Notes under the pieces: generated by a model
The model's input: the letters and a program-made list of their open reading frames with translations, nothing else
The model's database searches: none
What the model was told of the DNA's origin: nothing
Shown here: positions 42,401 through 50,225 of the stretch, piece by piece
How positions within the stretch are numbered: the first letter of the stretch is position 1
Layout of the letters: each line of letters begins with the position of its first letter
Translations under genes and position numbers: made by a program
Source: Prevotella communis
Lineage (GTDB): Bacteria > Bacteroidota > Bacteroidia > Bacteroidales > Bacteroidaceae
Direction of reading: 5' to 3'
Assembly (NCBI RefSeq): GCF_022024175.1
Contig: NZ_CP091794.1
Span: forward strand, 2,976,001 to 3,040,000
DNA: 64,000 bases

Positions 42401-43403
42401 GACTATCAAACCCTCTCAACTGCCACCACCAACAGTACGAAACCCACGCCTCACTATGACTCAAGACAGAGCTGTGCTAACCTATTTTCTGAATACGAAA
42501 GAAGCGGCTGACGACTCCCGCATCATCTGGTATAGAGATAGCATTCCCGTGGCAACAACCAATACCGGTTCAAATGGCATCTACCTACTTCAAGAGGCCG
42601 ATAAAGGACACACGTTGAGAGCTGTACTATTTCCAAAACAGAAACGAAGCGACTATGGCGCACCTATTGAGTGTCAAGTCAAAGTGCGACATACGTCCAG
42701 ACAAGACAGCCTTGACACAGATTTCAGTCAGCTGTATTGCGACTGGCAACCAGTTATAGCCGAAGGACTATGGACCGTTGACGGCCACAAACCTATCGAC
42801 ACATCTGACTATGACTGGTCCTTTAATTCCATGAAACCGATGTGGGAATATGGCGAGGGATTCAACGGTGCCATAGGAAAAGGTCTTTTGCAAGCACAAC
42901 GAGGTGCTCGCCTGATGTACACAGCAGCAAACAGACGCTATGATAACATGTCACTGACACTAACCGTTGACCCAACCAAGACTGCCGGTCAGGGGTTCGG
43001 TTCTGCCACTGGACAGTATATGGATGTCTGCCTGAAATTTGACACGAAGACATTGACTGGCTATGGTCTGCGCATCATCCGCACCGTGAAACACGCCAAG
43101 GCAGTGGACTTCCTCCTGGTTGAATACAAAGACGGACAGGTTACTCCTCTGACCGAGGCCATCAGCTCCACTTGTTACCGCACAGGATGTACCATTAGCC
43201 TCAACTACTCCTACGGGTTATTAAGAGCCCATGTAGAAACAAAGACACCCAAACCTGCCGACTCCTCCCTACCCCATCAGGTTGACCTGCAGTCACACGT
43301 GACAAGCAATCCCTTTGGGGGCATCCACATCCAGCATACCGGTTCCTGCGGTGAAAGTACCACTATGCTGCATCACCTCCACGCTACATGGAAACGTTTA
43401 TAA
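39498..43403 (+). CDS. GH9 cellulase-like enzyme fused to a pectinesterase-like beta-helix
   Basis: A 1301-residue exported protein (signal to TRGQ). Residues 24-105 form the Ig-like CelD N-domain, and 110-570 are GH9, with DAGDYNKY (D171, D174), HPHHRISSAD (489-498) and the acid Glu547 in ESYASNEIAINWNAS all intact. From about 575 to 870 is a right-handed beta-helix of the pectin-methylesterase/pectate-lyase shape (LWVENLTMGNFCNVD, HSYYENCHFECTDDAMNG), for which I cannot place a full catalytic set. An Ig-like part (about 890-1080) and a beta-sandwich C-terminus (about 1090-1301) follow. It heads a five-gene operon. Confidence 0.8.
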   Translation: MKKIVLLTVLAVLIILPAKTRGQIRYNQVGCYPQQEKFIVVEDTASIHKLKIKTPKGKTLKPASIRKAVSPLSGKTRYVVNLGELTAIGNYQISIGKERCSIRVSDHPYHDIAKSSLRLFYLIRSGIPIEQGGIYKRPLGHPDTLVLIHPSAATDKRPAGTVISSPYGWYDAGDYNKYVVNSAFSIGLMFAAYEQQSTYFTNLNTEIPESHNQTPDLLNEMMFNLRWLQTMQDPDDGGVYHKLTTPNFEGFIMPTACRQPRYVVAKSITATLDFAAVMADAARLFDPYQQDYPGFTEQATIMAERAYQWAKQHPTALYRQDQLHHPEITTGTYADFNSRDELFWAASALYRLTHKQMYFEDAQQNQPQRFNTPSWGNVSALGAFEWLSAKASPLYDDMLHQLMDYCKNAIRDVEKSSFQSPFGNNARDFGWGCLAERCCCQAMALLYADKIQGTSKYRTFALQNADYLLGRNATGYCYVTGFGDKSPMHPHHRISSADGIEMPFPGMLVGGPNPGQQDKKDMHNTVYLSNIPDESYIDNEESYASNEIAINWNASLAAFLCWLDALSEMSATPHDNGIQLDKNHLLLDASLSDSEVANRPFMFNNFHKMLKSLSDTTTLYIKHGVYWIDNPDIPEVVHGENGREPFGCVIRGKILHLIGLDTDARNIVLASARGQTQGAVGNFTMFDIHCDSLWVENLTMGNFCNVDLDYPLNPTLARKKRSDAITQAHVGYVHGKWLMARNVRFISRLNLNPLNGAEHSYYENCHFECTDDAMNGTAVYRHCSIDLYGQKPFWSTFNKGAMFVDCDFNVKTNNREMYFCKQGGPLTLIDCRYHAPSDSIYIGWTAYPQPWLRCYQHHFTLNGKPYIIGNRQRKNTLSPSFLNNTLREAPYLAINKHESTLQTGHDTLRLSCNEIVSWRIEEGFEKYVVMKHIDAETIELIPINSTDETISCCVIATSTDGREAACYLTIKPSQLPPPTVRNPRLTMTQDRAVLTYFLNTKEAADDSRIIWYRDSIPVATTNTGSNGIYLLQEADKGHTLRAVLFPKQKRSDYGAPIECQVKVRHTSRQDSLDTDFSQLYCDWQPVIAEGLWTVDGHKPIDTSDYDWSFNSMKPMWEYGEGFNGAIGKGLLQAQRGARLMYTAANRRYDNMSLTLTVDPTKTAGQGFGSATGQYMDVCLKFDTKTLTGYGLRIIRTVKHAKAVDFLLVEYKDGQVTPLTEAISSTCYRTGCTISLNYSYGLLRAHVETKTPKPADSSLPHQVDLQSHVTSNPFGGIHIQHTGSCGESTTMLHHLHATWKRL

Positions 43404-43419
43404 CCAAACAAAAACATAT

Positions 43420-44604
43420 ATGAAACGAACAACAGTATTAATCATCAGCTGTCTCATGATAATGAGCAGCATGGCACAACAACAATTAGGCCGTCGGCCT
43501 AACGTGAAATCGCCCGTCATCCACCAAGACGGCTCGGTGACTTTCAACTTCTTTGATCCTACTGCCACAAAGGTCAGCGTCACCGGTGATTTCGATGAAC
43601 TCACCAGCAAGCGACTCGACATGACGAAACAAGAAAATGGTGTATGGACTGTGACAACGGATCCGCTGACACCCGAGCTATACTCCTACAGTTTCACCGT
43701 TGACGGTCAACGTATTGTAGATCCTGCCAACAGCTACGTGAACCGCGACATCAACACACTGAGCAATATCTTTATTGTATCCAAGAGCAACGAGGACAAA
43801 GGACATACCTATGCCGTAAATAACGTGCCTCACGGCACCCTGTCTCGCGTATGGTACGACAGTCCCACACTTGGTCAGCAGCGACGCATGACAGTCTACC
43901 TGCCAGCTGCCTACGACGGAAAGAAGCGTTTCCCCGTAATGTACCTGCTTCACGGATGGGGTGGCGACGAGACAGCATGGGGCGACCTGGGGCGTGCCTC
44001 GCAGATTATGGATAACCTCATTGCCGAAGGAAAATGTGTGCCGATGATTGTTGTGATGCCTAATGGCAACCCCACCTGTGATGCGGCTCCTGGCTGGTGG
44101 CACGAGGGAATGTACGTGCCCGATGGCAACGCCTTCCAAAATCGTCCTGCCAAAGCATCAATGGAAGAGAGTTTTATGGATATCGTCCGTGCTATTGACA
44201 GTCGTTATAAGACCATTGCCAAACGCTCTGGCCGTGCCGTTACAGGTTTGTCAATGGGGGGCGGCCACACCTTTGGAATCTCACGTCTTTATCCAGAAGA
44301 ATTCGATTACTACGGTTTACAGTCAGCTGCTACAATGATGGCTCTTGGTGGATGGCTGAACAGTCAGGCTCCAAAACCCAATGCCGAATATGACGCACAG
44401 ATGGCACGTCTTTTCAACTCAAAACCCAAGCTATACTGGATTGGCATTGGCAAAGACGACTTTCTGATGCAACAGAATACCGACCTGCGCAAATATCTCG
44501 ACTCTAAGGGTTACCCTTATGAATACTACGAGAACGACGGTGGTCACATTTGGCGCAACTGGCGCATCTACCTAACGATATTCGCACAAAAGATTTTCAA
44601 ATAA
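43420..44604 (+). CDS. CE1 family esterase with N-terminal CBM48-like domain
   Basis: A 394-residue exported esterase (signal MKRTTVLIISCLMIMSSMAQ). Residues 34-115 are a glycogen-branching-like beta domain (VTFNFFDPTATKVSVTGDFD). The alpha/beta-hydrolase part has nucleophile Ser278 in TGLSMGGGH and a late His in NDGGHIWRNW. Such CE1 enzymes take feruloyl or acetyl groups off xylan. In-frame starts from 43315 lie within the GH9 gene end; the ATG at 43420 starts the signal peptide. The gap to the GH9 gene is 16 nt, and to the next gene 9 nt. Confidence 0.9.
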   Translation: MKRTTVLIISCLMIMSSMAQQQLGRRPNVKSPVIHQDGSVTFNFFDPTATKVSVTGDFDELTSKRLDMTKQENGVWTVTTDPLTPELYSYSFTVDGQRIVDPANSYVNRDINTLSNIFIVSKSNEDKGHTYAVNNVPHGTLSRVWYDSPTLGQQRRMTVYLPAAYDGKKRFPVMYLLHGWGGDETAWGDLGRASQIMDNLIAEGKCVPMIVVMPNGNPTCDAAPGWWHEGMYVPDGNAFQNRPAKASMEESFMDIVRAIDSRYKTIAKRSGRAVTGLSMGGGHTFGISRLYPEEFDYYGLQSAATMMALGGWLNSQAPKPNAEYDAQMARLFNSKPKLYWIGIGKDDFLMQQNTDLRKYLDSKGYPYEYYENDGGHIWRNWRIYLTIFAQKIFK

Positions 44605-44613
44605 ACAAGAAAT

Positions 44614-45219
44614 ATGAGAAAAGAAATATTATTGACAGCCTTTGCTGCATTGCTGATGCAACCACTCGTTGCACAAGAGAAGAAATCACCATCATTTGAT
44701 GAAGTATTAACCACCCGTCGCAGCATTCGTAGTTATGATGCCACAAAGAAAATCTCCGAACAGGAGGTGCGCACGCTGATGGAGGCCGTACAAGAGGCTC
44801 CTTCGTGGGCCAATCAGCAGCCTTCTAAATACTACGTGGCGATGACACCCGAAAAACTCGCTGCTGTGCAGGAGCTCATCGGTGGCAACAAACGTAATGT
44901 GCAGGGAGCACCCGTACTCATCGTATCCACCTTCGAACGTGGCAAGAGTGGTTTTTTCCAGGGCAATCCTGCCAATGAGGTAGGCGACGGCTGGGGTGCC
45001 TACGACAACGGTCTCTCTAACTGTTATCTCATCATGCAGGCTCGCGCCATGGGTTTCGACACGCTCATCATGGGTATGCGCGATGCCAACAAGCTCCGCT
45101 CTCTTTTTAACATCCCGGAAAACGAGGCTATCATGGCCGTCATCGCCCTTGGTTATCGCAAGAATCAACCCGTACTGCCCCGTCATAAGCAGTTGGACGA
45201 TGTCGTGAAATTCTATTAA
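44614..45219 (+). CDS. Exported nitroreductase family protein
   Basis: A 201-residue protein with the nitroreductase fold: FDEVLTTRRSIRSYD (28-42, FMN-binding start), PSWANQQPSKYYV and the late PENEAIMAVIALGYRK. Nitroreductases bind FMN and use NAD(P)H, so they are normally cytoplasmic. Here a clean signal peptide (MRKEILLTAFAALLMQPLVAQ) precedes the fold. It lies in the middle of a carbohydrate operon with 9-10 nt gaps on both sides. The role could be reduction of phenolic or quinone products released from plant wall, but this is speculative. Confidence 0.8.
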   Translation: MRKEILLTAFAALLMQPLVAQEKKSPSFDEVLTTRRSIRSYDATKKISEQEVRTLMEAVQEAPSWANQQPSKYYVAMTPEKLAAVQELIGGNKRNVQGAPVLIVSTFERGKSGFFQGNPANEVGDGWGAYDNGLSNCYLIMQARAMGFDTLIMGMRDANKLRSLFNIPENEAIMAVIALGYRKNQPVLPRHKQLDDVVKFY

Positions 45220-45229
45220 ATAAGCTATT

Positions 45230-46219
45230 ATGAGAAGAACTCTCTTTATCAGCCTGTTTGCAACCATTTGTCTTCTGGCGGTATCTGCACAGCGCAACAT
45301 TCGCATTCGAAAAAATATCCCACTGGATTCGATACGTCTGAGCGACCCGGCTATCTTGGCCGACCAGAAAACAAAGATGTACTATATGACGGGTACGGGT
45401 GGCATGATGTGGCGCTCCAGCGATCTGAAGCTATGGGAAGGACCATTCCGTGTGACGGAATTTGAGGCCAACTCATGGATGGGACCGCGCCCAATGATAT
45501 GGGCAGCCGAGTTGCATCAGACGGGCGATGGCTGGTATTACTACTTTGCTACATTTACAAACCAAGAAGTAAAAATTGATACGGTGCGCGGTAATGTCAT
45601 TGAACGACGTGCCTCGCAGGTACTCCGTGCAGATAATCCCATGGGACCCTATCGTACCTTTGGTGATGCTACCTATCTGCCAGCCAATCGTCCTACGCTC
45701 GACGGCACCTACTGGAAGGATAGCGACGGCAAGCCCTATATGATATTCTGTGGTGAGTGGCTGCAGAACTGGAACGGCACGATGGAAAAGATAGAACTGA
45801 AGTCCGACCTCAGTGGTACCATAGGCGAGCCGAAGGTGCTCTTCCGTGCCAGCGATTCCCCCTGGAGCAGGGAGAAGAACGACAAAGGCGAAATAACATG
45901 GAACAAAGTGACCGATGGACCTTATCTCTTCCGTACCGCCACAGGCCGACTCGGCATGGTTTGGACCTCATGGGTCTATGATGTCTATACACAGGGAGTA
46001 GCCTACAGCGAAAGCGGTACCCTCGACGGTCCTTGGATTCAGGAGCCCAATCCCATCACGCCTCCAGGCTTTGGGCATTCCATGCTCTTCCAGCGCTTCG
46101 ACGGTCAGTGGATGATGTCAGTACACCACCATTCCAAGGACGACCGCGGTCGCACCGTGCGCATTCCCCATCTCTTCAATGTAGATCTAAGCGGTGACAA
46201 ACTCATAATAAAACCATAA
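45230..46219 (+). CDS. GH43 family glycosidase
   Basis: A 329-residue exported five-bladed beta-propeller enzyme (signal to VSAQ). Typical GH43 features are the catalytic base in IRLSDPAILAD (near 38), GGMMWRSSDLKLWE, and TLDGTYWKDSDGKPYMIFCGEW with later ESGTLDGPW. GH43 members act on arabinosyl or xylosyl linkages; here arabinoxylan side chains or xylo-oligosaccharides are plausible from the context. It sits 10 nt after the nitroreductase and 10 nt before the double GH43 gene, within one operon. Confidence 0.85.
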   Translation: MRRTLFISLFATICLLAVSAQRNIRIRKNIPLDSIRLSDPAILADQKTKMYYMTGTGGMMWRSSDLKLWEGPFRVTEFEANSWMGPRPMIWAAELHQTGDGWYYYFATFTNQEVKIDTVRGNVIERRASQVLRADNPMGPYRTFGDATYLPANRPTLDGTYWKDSDGKPYMIFCGEWLQNWNGTMEKIELKSDLSGTIGEPKVLFRASDSPWSREKNDKGEITWNKVTDGPYLFRTATGRLGMVWTSWVYDVYTQGVAYSESGTLDGPWIQEPNPITPPGFGHSMLFQRFDGQWMMSVHHHSKDDRGRTVRIPHLFNVDLSGDKLIIKP

Positions 46220-46229
46220 GACATAGAAT

Positions 46230-48344
46230 ATGAAACGAATTCTCTTTTTAGTATTTGCATCATTATTCCTTGCAGGACATACATCGGCTGCTAAGCCAAA
46301 GAAGGTGCTTACAGAAAAGGATATGGGCGCCTATCTCTTCACCTACTTTAGTGACCCCACCCATGGTCTGTTCATGGCTATCAGCTACGATGGCTATACG
46401 TTTACCGCAGTAAATAATGCCGAACCAATTATCTCTGGCGACTCGATTGCCCAGCAACATGGCATCCGCGATCCACATATCTATCGCGCACCAAACGGTA
46501 AATTCTATATCGCCATGACCGACTTGCATATCTTTGGCAAACAGAAAGGTATCCGCACCACACAATGGGAGCGTCCCGAGGCATACGGCTGGGGCAACAA
46601 TCGTGGACTGGTACTGATGGCCAGCGATGATTTGATACATTGGACTCACCATGTAGCTCGTATAGATAAACTATTCCCTGAGAGATTCGGCGAGATAGCC
46701 TGTGCCTGGGCACCGCAGACTATTTGGGACGCTGCCGTGGGTAAACCGATGGTCTATTTCACCATCCGTCAGAAGGCTGGCGGTCGCACAAAACTCTATT
46801 ACAGTTATGCTAACGAGGACTTTACGACCCTCGAGACCGAGCCTCAGTTGCTCTTTGAATACCCCGACACAACGATTCAGGTGCTCGATGCCGATATCTG
46901 TCCAATGCCCGACGGTCGCTACTTCATGACCTACGTATCACAGGAGAATCCTGGTGGCATCAAATATATGATATCCGACAAGATTAATCATTTCGACGAC
47001 TACCATGCTGAGCAGATTGATACAGAGCGCACGGGTTGTGAGGCACCTAACGTATGGAAACGAATCGGTGAGAACAAATGGGTTGTGATGTATGATATCT
47101 ATTCCATCCGTCCTAACAACTTTGGATTTGTAGAGACCTCCGACTTCAAGACATTTACGCCGTTGGGCCACTTTGGCGATGGAAAGATGAAGATGACCAA
47201 CTTCGTGTCGCCCAAGCACGGCTCTGTCATTCATATCACCAAGGCCGAGGCCAAGCGTCTGGAACAGTATTGGAACAACCAACAGGTACGCAAGCAACAA
47301 AAGACGATCCGTCCTGGTGAGCTGTGGCGCGACGATACGGGACGCCACATCAACGCCCATGGCGGTGGTGTGATGAAGTATGGCGACACCTACTATTGGT
47401 TTGGCGAGCATAAGAGCGAACGTACCAGCGATGCACTGGTAGGTGTGATGTGCTATGCTTCGAAGGACCTGGTGAACTGGCGCAACTGCGGTGTGGCTCT
47501 CAGCGTGAGCGATGAACGTGGCCACGATATTGAGCGCGGTTGTATCCTGGAGCGTCCCAAGGTCATCTATAACTCTGTGACGAAGAAGTTCTGCATGTGG
47601 TTTCACCTCGAGCTGAAGGGTCGTGGCTATGATGCGGCCCGCTATGGTGTGGCCGTGGCCGACCGCCCCGAAGGTCCCTATAAGTTCCTGTATTCACAGC
47701 GTGCCGATGCCGGTACCTGGCCTGTGGAGTTCAAAGCACAGGATATCACTACTGCCGACACTCTGAACGAAGACAACTTCAAGGAATGGTGGACGCCCAT
47801 CTGGCGCAAGGCCGTTAATCAGGGGCTCATCCTGAAGCGCGACTTCGCCACTGGCCAGATGTCACGCGACATGACTCTTTATATCGACGATGATGGTAAG
47901 GCATACCATATCTTCTCATCGGAGGAGAACCTCACACTCCATATAGCCGAGTTGACCGACGACTATCTGCACCACACCGGCCGCTATACCCGCGTAGCTC
48001 CTGGCGGACAGAACGAGGCACCTGCCATCTTTAAGCACAATGGCACCTACTGGATGATTACCTCAGGCTGTACCGGATGGGCACCTAACGAGGCTCGCAT
48101 GTTCTCGGCTCCCAGCATCTGGGGCCCATGGACACAGCATCCAAACCCCTGTCGCGGTCCGAAGGCCGATAAGACTTTCGAAGGACAGAGTACCTATGTG
48201 CTCACGCTCGATAATGGCCGTCATATCTTCATGGCCGACATCTGGCGTCCTCGCCATCCCATTGATGCCCGTTACATCTGGCTGCCCATTGAGTTTGAGA
48301 ACGGCAAGCCCGTTGTCCGCTGGCAGAATGAGTGGAAACTCTAA
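46230..48344 (+). CDS. Double GH43-type glycosidase
   Basis: A 704-residue exported protein (signal to TSAA) with two consecutive five-bladed propellers. The first (about 30-345) has GIRDPHIYRAPNGKFYIAMTDLH, a GH43 catalytic-base stretch, and a WAPQTIWD motif. The second (about 365-704) begins IRPGELWRDDTGRHINAHGGGVMKYGDTYYWFGEHK, the start of the galactosidase/galactanase-like GH43 group. It has a GQNEAPAIFKHNGTYWMITSG segment, likely with the acid Glu. Two different GH43 types suggest two linkages removed by one polypeptide. It is the last gene of the operon. Confidence 0.85.
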   Translation: MKRILFLVFASLFLAGHTSAAKPKKVLTEKDMGAYLFTYFSDPTHGLFMAISYDGYTFTAVNNAEPIISGDSIAQQHGIRDPHIYRAPNGKFYIAMTDLHIFGKQKGIRTTQWERPEAYGWGNNRGLVLMASDDLIHWTHHVARIDKLFPERFGEIACAWAPQTIWDAAVGKPMVYFTIRQKAGGRTKLYYSYANEDFTTLETEPQLLFEYPDTTIQVLDADICPMPDGRYFMTYVSQENPGGIKYMISDKINHFDDYHAEQIDTERTGCEAPNVWKRIGENKWVVMYDIYSIRPNNFGFVETSDFKTFTPLGHFGDGKMKMTNFVSPKHGSVIHITKAEAKRLEQYWNNQQVRKQQKTIRPGELWRDDTGRHINAHGGGVMKYGDTYYWFGEHKSERTSDALVGVMCYASKDLVNWRNCGVALSVSDERGHDIERGCILERPKVIYNSVTKKFCMWFHLELKGRGYDAARYGVAVADRPEGPYKFLYSQRADAGTWPVEFKAQDITTADTLNEDNFKEWWTPIWRKAVNQGLILKRDFATGQMSRDMTLYIDDDGKAYHIFSSEENLTLHIAELTDDYLHHTGRYTRVAPGGQNEAPAIFKHNGTYWMITSGCTGWAPNEARMFSAPSIWGPWTQHPNPCRGPKADKTFEGQSTYVLTLDNGRHIFMADIWRPRHPIDARYIWLPIEFENGKPVVRWQNEWKL

Positions 48345-48362
48345 GCATTTACGATAAAAAAG

Positions 48363-48396
48363 AAATCCCGAAAAGCAGATTGCCTTTCGGGATTTT
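48363..48396. terminator. Bidirectional terminator between the GH43 and esterase genes
   Basis: AAATCCCGAAA (48363-48373) pairs with TTTCGGGATTT (48385-48395) around an 11-nt loop, with A-rich and T-rich flanks. The genes on each side converge. Confidence 0.9.
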
Positions 48397-48401
48397 CTGA
48401 T

Positions 48402-49208
48402 TTATCGTGCATCCAGCCATTTACCAAGAGTGGCTAGCATCTCGTCGTGATATTTGAACCAGTTGCCGAAACCGTAGCCATGGCCACCGTTGGGATAGAT
48501 CATCATGGCGCACTCATTGCCAGCTTCCTTCATGGCCTTATAGTACTCAAGTCCGTTGGTCACCGGTGGCACCAGGTTGTCGTCGGTCGACATGATGATA
48601 ATGGCGGGAGGTGTCTCACCCTTCTTCACAGCATTCTGTGTTGAGAAATCGCGCACCAGAGCAGAGTCTTTTTGTCCCTCTTCTCCTAAGAAATTCTTGC
48701 ACGACCACTTATGACTCACATTCTCGTCCATCGAGATAACGGGATAAAACAGGATGGTGAAGTTAGGACGTACCTCCTTGGGGGAGTGTGTCGAGATGAC
48801 CGATGACAAATGGCCGCCGGCAGAGAATCCCATGATGCCCACTTTCTCTGGATTGATACCCCAAACCTGTGCAGAGTCTCTCACAATGCGGAAACCTTTT
48901 TCCACATCTCCCACAGGAATGGTACGGTCGCCATTAGGCAATCGATAATTTACTACGAAATAGGCAATACCTTGCTCGTTGAGCCATTCATGAGCCAGGG
49001 TGCCCTCGTGTGTATTCGACAACATAGAATAACCGCCACCAGGAATACCTACGATAGCTTTTCCATTAGATTTCTCTGGCAGGAAACATACCATCTGTGC
49101 CTTCCCATCGTCCGTTAGGTTGAGTGTAAACTGGCGGGCTGTTTTGCCATGTGCTGTTGATACCGTCAGGAGTGTCAACGTCAAAAGTAAGAATGCTTTT
49201 TTCATCAT
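48402..49208 (-). CDS. Exported alpha/beta hydrolase, acetyl-xylan/feruloyl esterase-like
   Basis: A 268-residue exported protein (signal to TAHGK). The oxyanion stretch is IPGGGYSMLS (55-64). The nucleophile is Ser129 in GFSAGGH, with Asp in STDDNLVPP and His in PNGGHGYGFG completing a triad. The overall shape matches the BD-FAE type of bifunctional xylan esterase and endo-1,4-beta-xylanase-B-like hydrolases. A second ATG at 49205 is equally possible. It is transcribed away from the DUF4380 gene from a compact shared promoter. Confidence 0.85.
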   Translation of the reverse strand: MMKKAFLLLTLTLLTVSTAHGKTARQFTLNLTDDGKAQMVCFLPEKSNGKAIVGIPGGGYSMLSNTHEGTLAHEWLNEQGIAYFVVNYRLPNGDRTIPVGDVEKGFRIVRDSAQVWGINPEKVGIMGFSAGGHLSSVISTHSPKEVRPNFTILFYPVISMDENVSHKWSCKNFLGEEGQKDSALVRDFSTQNAVKKGETPPAIIIMSTDDNLVPPVTNGLEYYKAMKEAGNECAMMIYPNGGHGYGFGNWFKYHDEMLATLGKWLDAR

Positions 49209-49248
49209 AATATGCGTTAATTATTTAATAGTTAATGGTTCGCGACTG

Positions 49249-49256
49249 CAAAAATA
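49249..49256 (-). promoter_or_regulatory. -7 box, minus-strand half of a symmetric divergent promoter
   Basis: TATTTTTG on the minus strand. Its TTG is the CAA of CAATTG at 49276-49278, with a 19-bp spacer. It drives the esterase at 48402-49208. Confidence 0.75.
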
Positions 49257-49269
49257 AAAAATATTTTTC

Positions 49270-49297
49270 AATTATCAATTGTAAATTATCAATTATT
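49270..49297. repeat. Heptamer array (AATTATC)x4
   Basis: AATTATC, AATTGTA, AATTATC and AATTATT follow in 7-bp steps. The second unit, with the preceding C, contains CAATTG, which serves as the -33 element for both divergent promoters. Confidence 0.75.
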
Positions 49298-49300
49298 TCA

Positions 49301-49308
49301 TACCTTTG
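49301..49308 (+). promoter_or_regulatory. -7 box, plus-strand half of the divergent promoter
   Basis: TACCTTTG with TTG at 49279-49281, a 19-bp spacer equal to that of the opposite promoter. It lies 29 nt before the ATG at 49338. Confidence 0.85.
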
Positions 49309-49337
49309 CGGCGTATAACTAAAAAAGACCATAAAAG

Positions 49338-50156
49338 ATGAAACAAATTCTATTAACTATTTTATGCGTATGCACAGTCTTCACGGCATCGGCTCAGGAG
49401 AACAACGACAAAGTATTCACCCTTAAGAATGGTGATGTCACAATGACTGTCAACATCACAAAAGGCGGCAAGATTCTTTCTCTGAAGTATAAGGACCAGG
49501 AAGTTATCTCACAGTCGCGTTTTCCCGAATCCTTCGGCAGTACATTCTGGACTTCACCACAAAAGGAATGGAACTGGCCACCAGTACCCGAATTCGATAA
49601 ACAGACCTATTCCGTCAACACAGAAGAAGAGAATCATCTCTTTATCACAAGTCCTGTGTCTCAGCGCCTGGGCCTCAGCGTGGGCAAAGACTTTCAGGTG
49701 GATAAAAAAGACGGCGCCATAGTTATCACATATTCCATTAAGAACGAAGGCACGGAGCCCCGTCGTGTAGCCCCTTGGGAGATTACACGCGTATCCAATG
49801 GCGACGGACAGATTGGCTTTGAAGCCCCCATTGACAGTATCTGGCCTGCAGGTCTCATGACCTTTGAGCAGAAAAACGGTGTAGCATGGTACAAAACTGA
49901 TGAGGCACCTCAGAACAGGAAAGTAAATGCCAATGGCACTGGTTTGCTGTCATACACCGCTAACGGGCTGACACTGACCAAGAAATTCCAAGACCTGAAA
50001 CCTGGCGAGGCAGCACCCGGTGAGGCTGAAATCCAGATCTACGTAAACCGCGGAAAGACCTATATCGAGTTGGAGAGTCAGGGTGCCTATACACTGCTTC
50101 AGCCTGGTGAACAACTCCACTGGCCTGTACGTTGGTATCTCACACAAGTGAAATAA
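49338..50156 (+). CDS. DUF4380 family exported protein
   Basis: A 272-residue exported protein (signal MKQILLTILCVCTVFTASAQ). The sequence is beta-rich with KGGKILSLKYKDQEVISQSRFPESFGSTFWTSPQKEWNWPP, which I recognise as the DUF4380 pattern, related in shape to the galactose-mutarotase-like sandwich. It ends with GEQLHWPVRWYL. Function is unproven; a sugar-binding or mutarotase-like role would suit its place next to the xylan esterase. It ends in a perfect bidirectional terminator. Confidence 0.75.
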   Translation: MKQILLTILCVCTVFTASAQENNDKVFTLKNGDVTMTVNITKGGKILSLKYKDQEVISQSRFPESFGSTFWTSPQKEWNWPPVPEFDKQTYSVNTEEENHLFITSPVSQRLGLSVGKDFQVDKKDGAIVITYSIKNEGTEPRRVAPWEITRVSNGDGQIGFEAPIDSIWPAGLMTFEQKNGVAWYKTDEAPQNRKVNANGTGLLSYTANGLTLTKKFQDLKPGEAAPGEAEIQIYVNRGKTYIELESQGAYTLLQPGEQLHWPVRWYLTQVK

Positions 50157-50171
50157 AAAAAATAAGCAGAT

Positions 50172-50213
50172 ATAAAGAAAGAAGTCTGGATGCCTCCAGA
50201 CTTCTTTCTTTAT
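50172..50213. terminator. Perfect 19-bp bidirectional terminator
   Basis: Arms 50172-50190 and 50195-50213 pair perfectly around TGCC, with A-rich left and T-rich right ends. The flanking genes converge. Confidence 0.95.
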
Positions 50214-50225
50214 GATGTAAATGAC

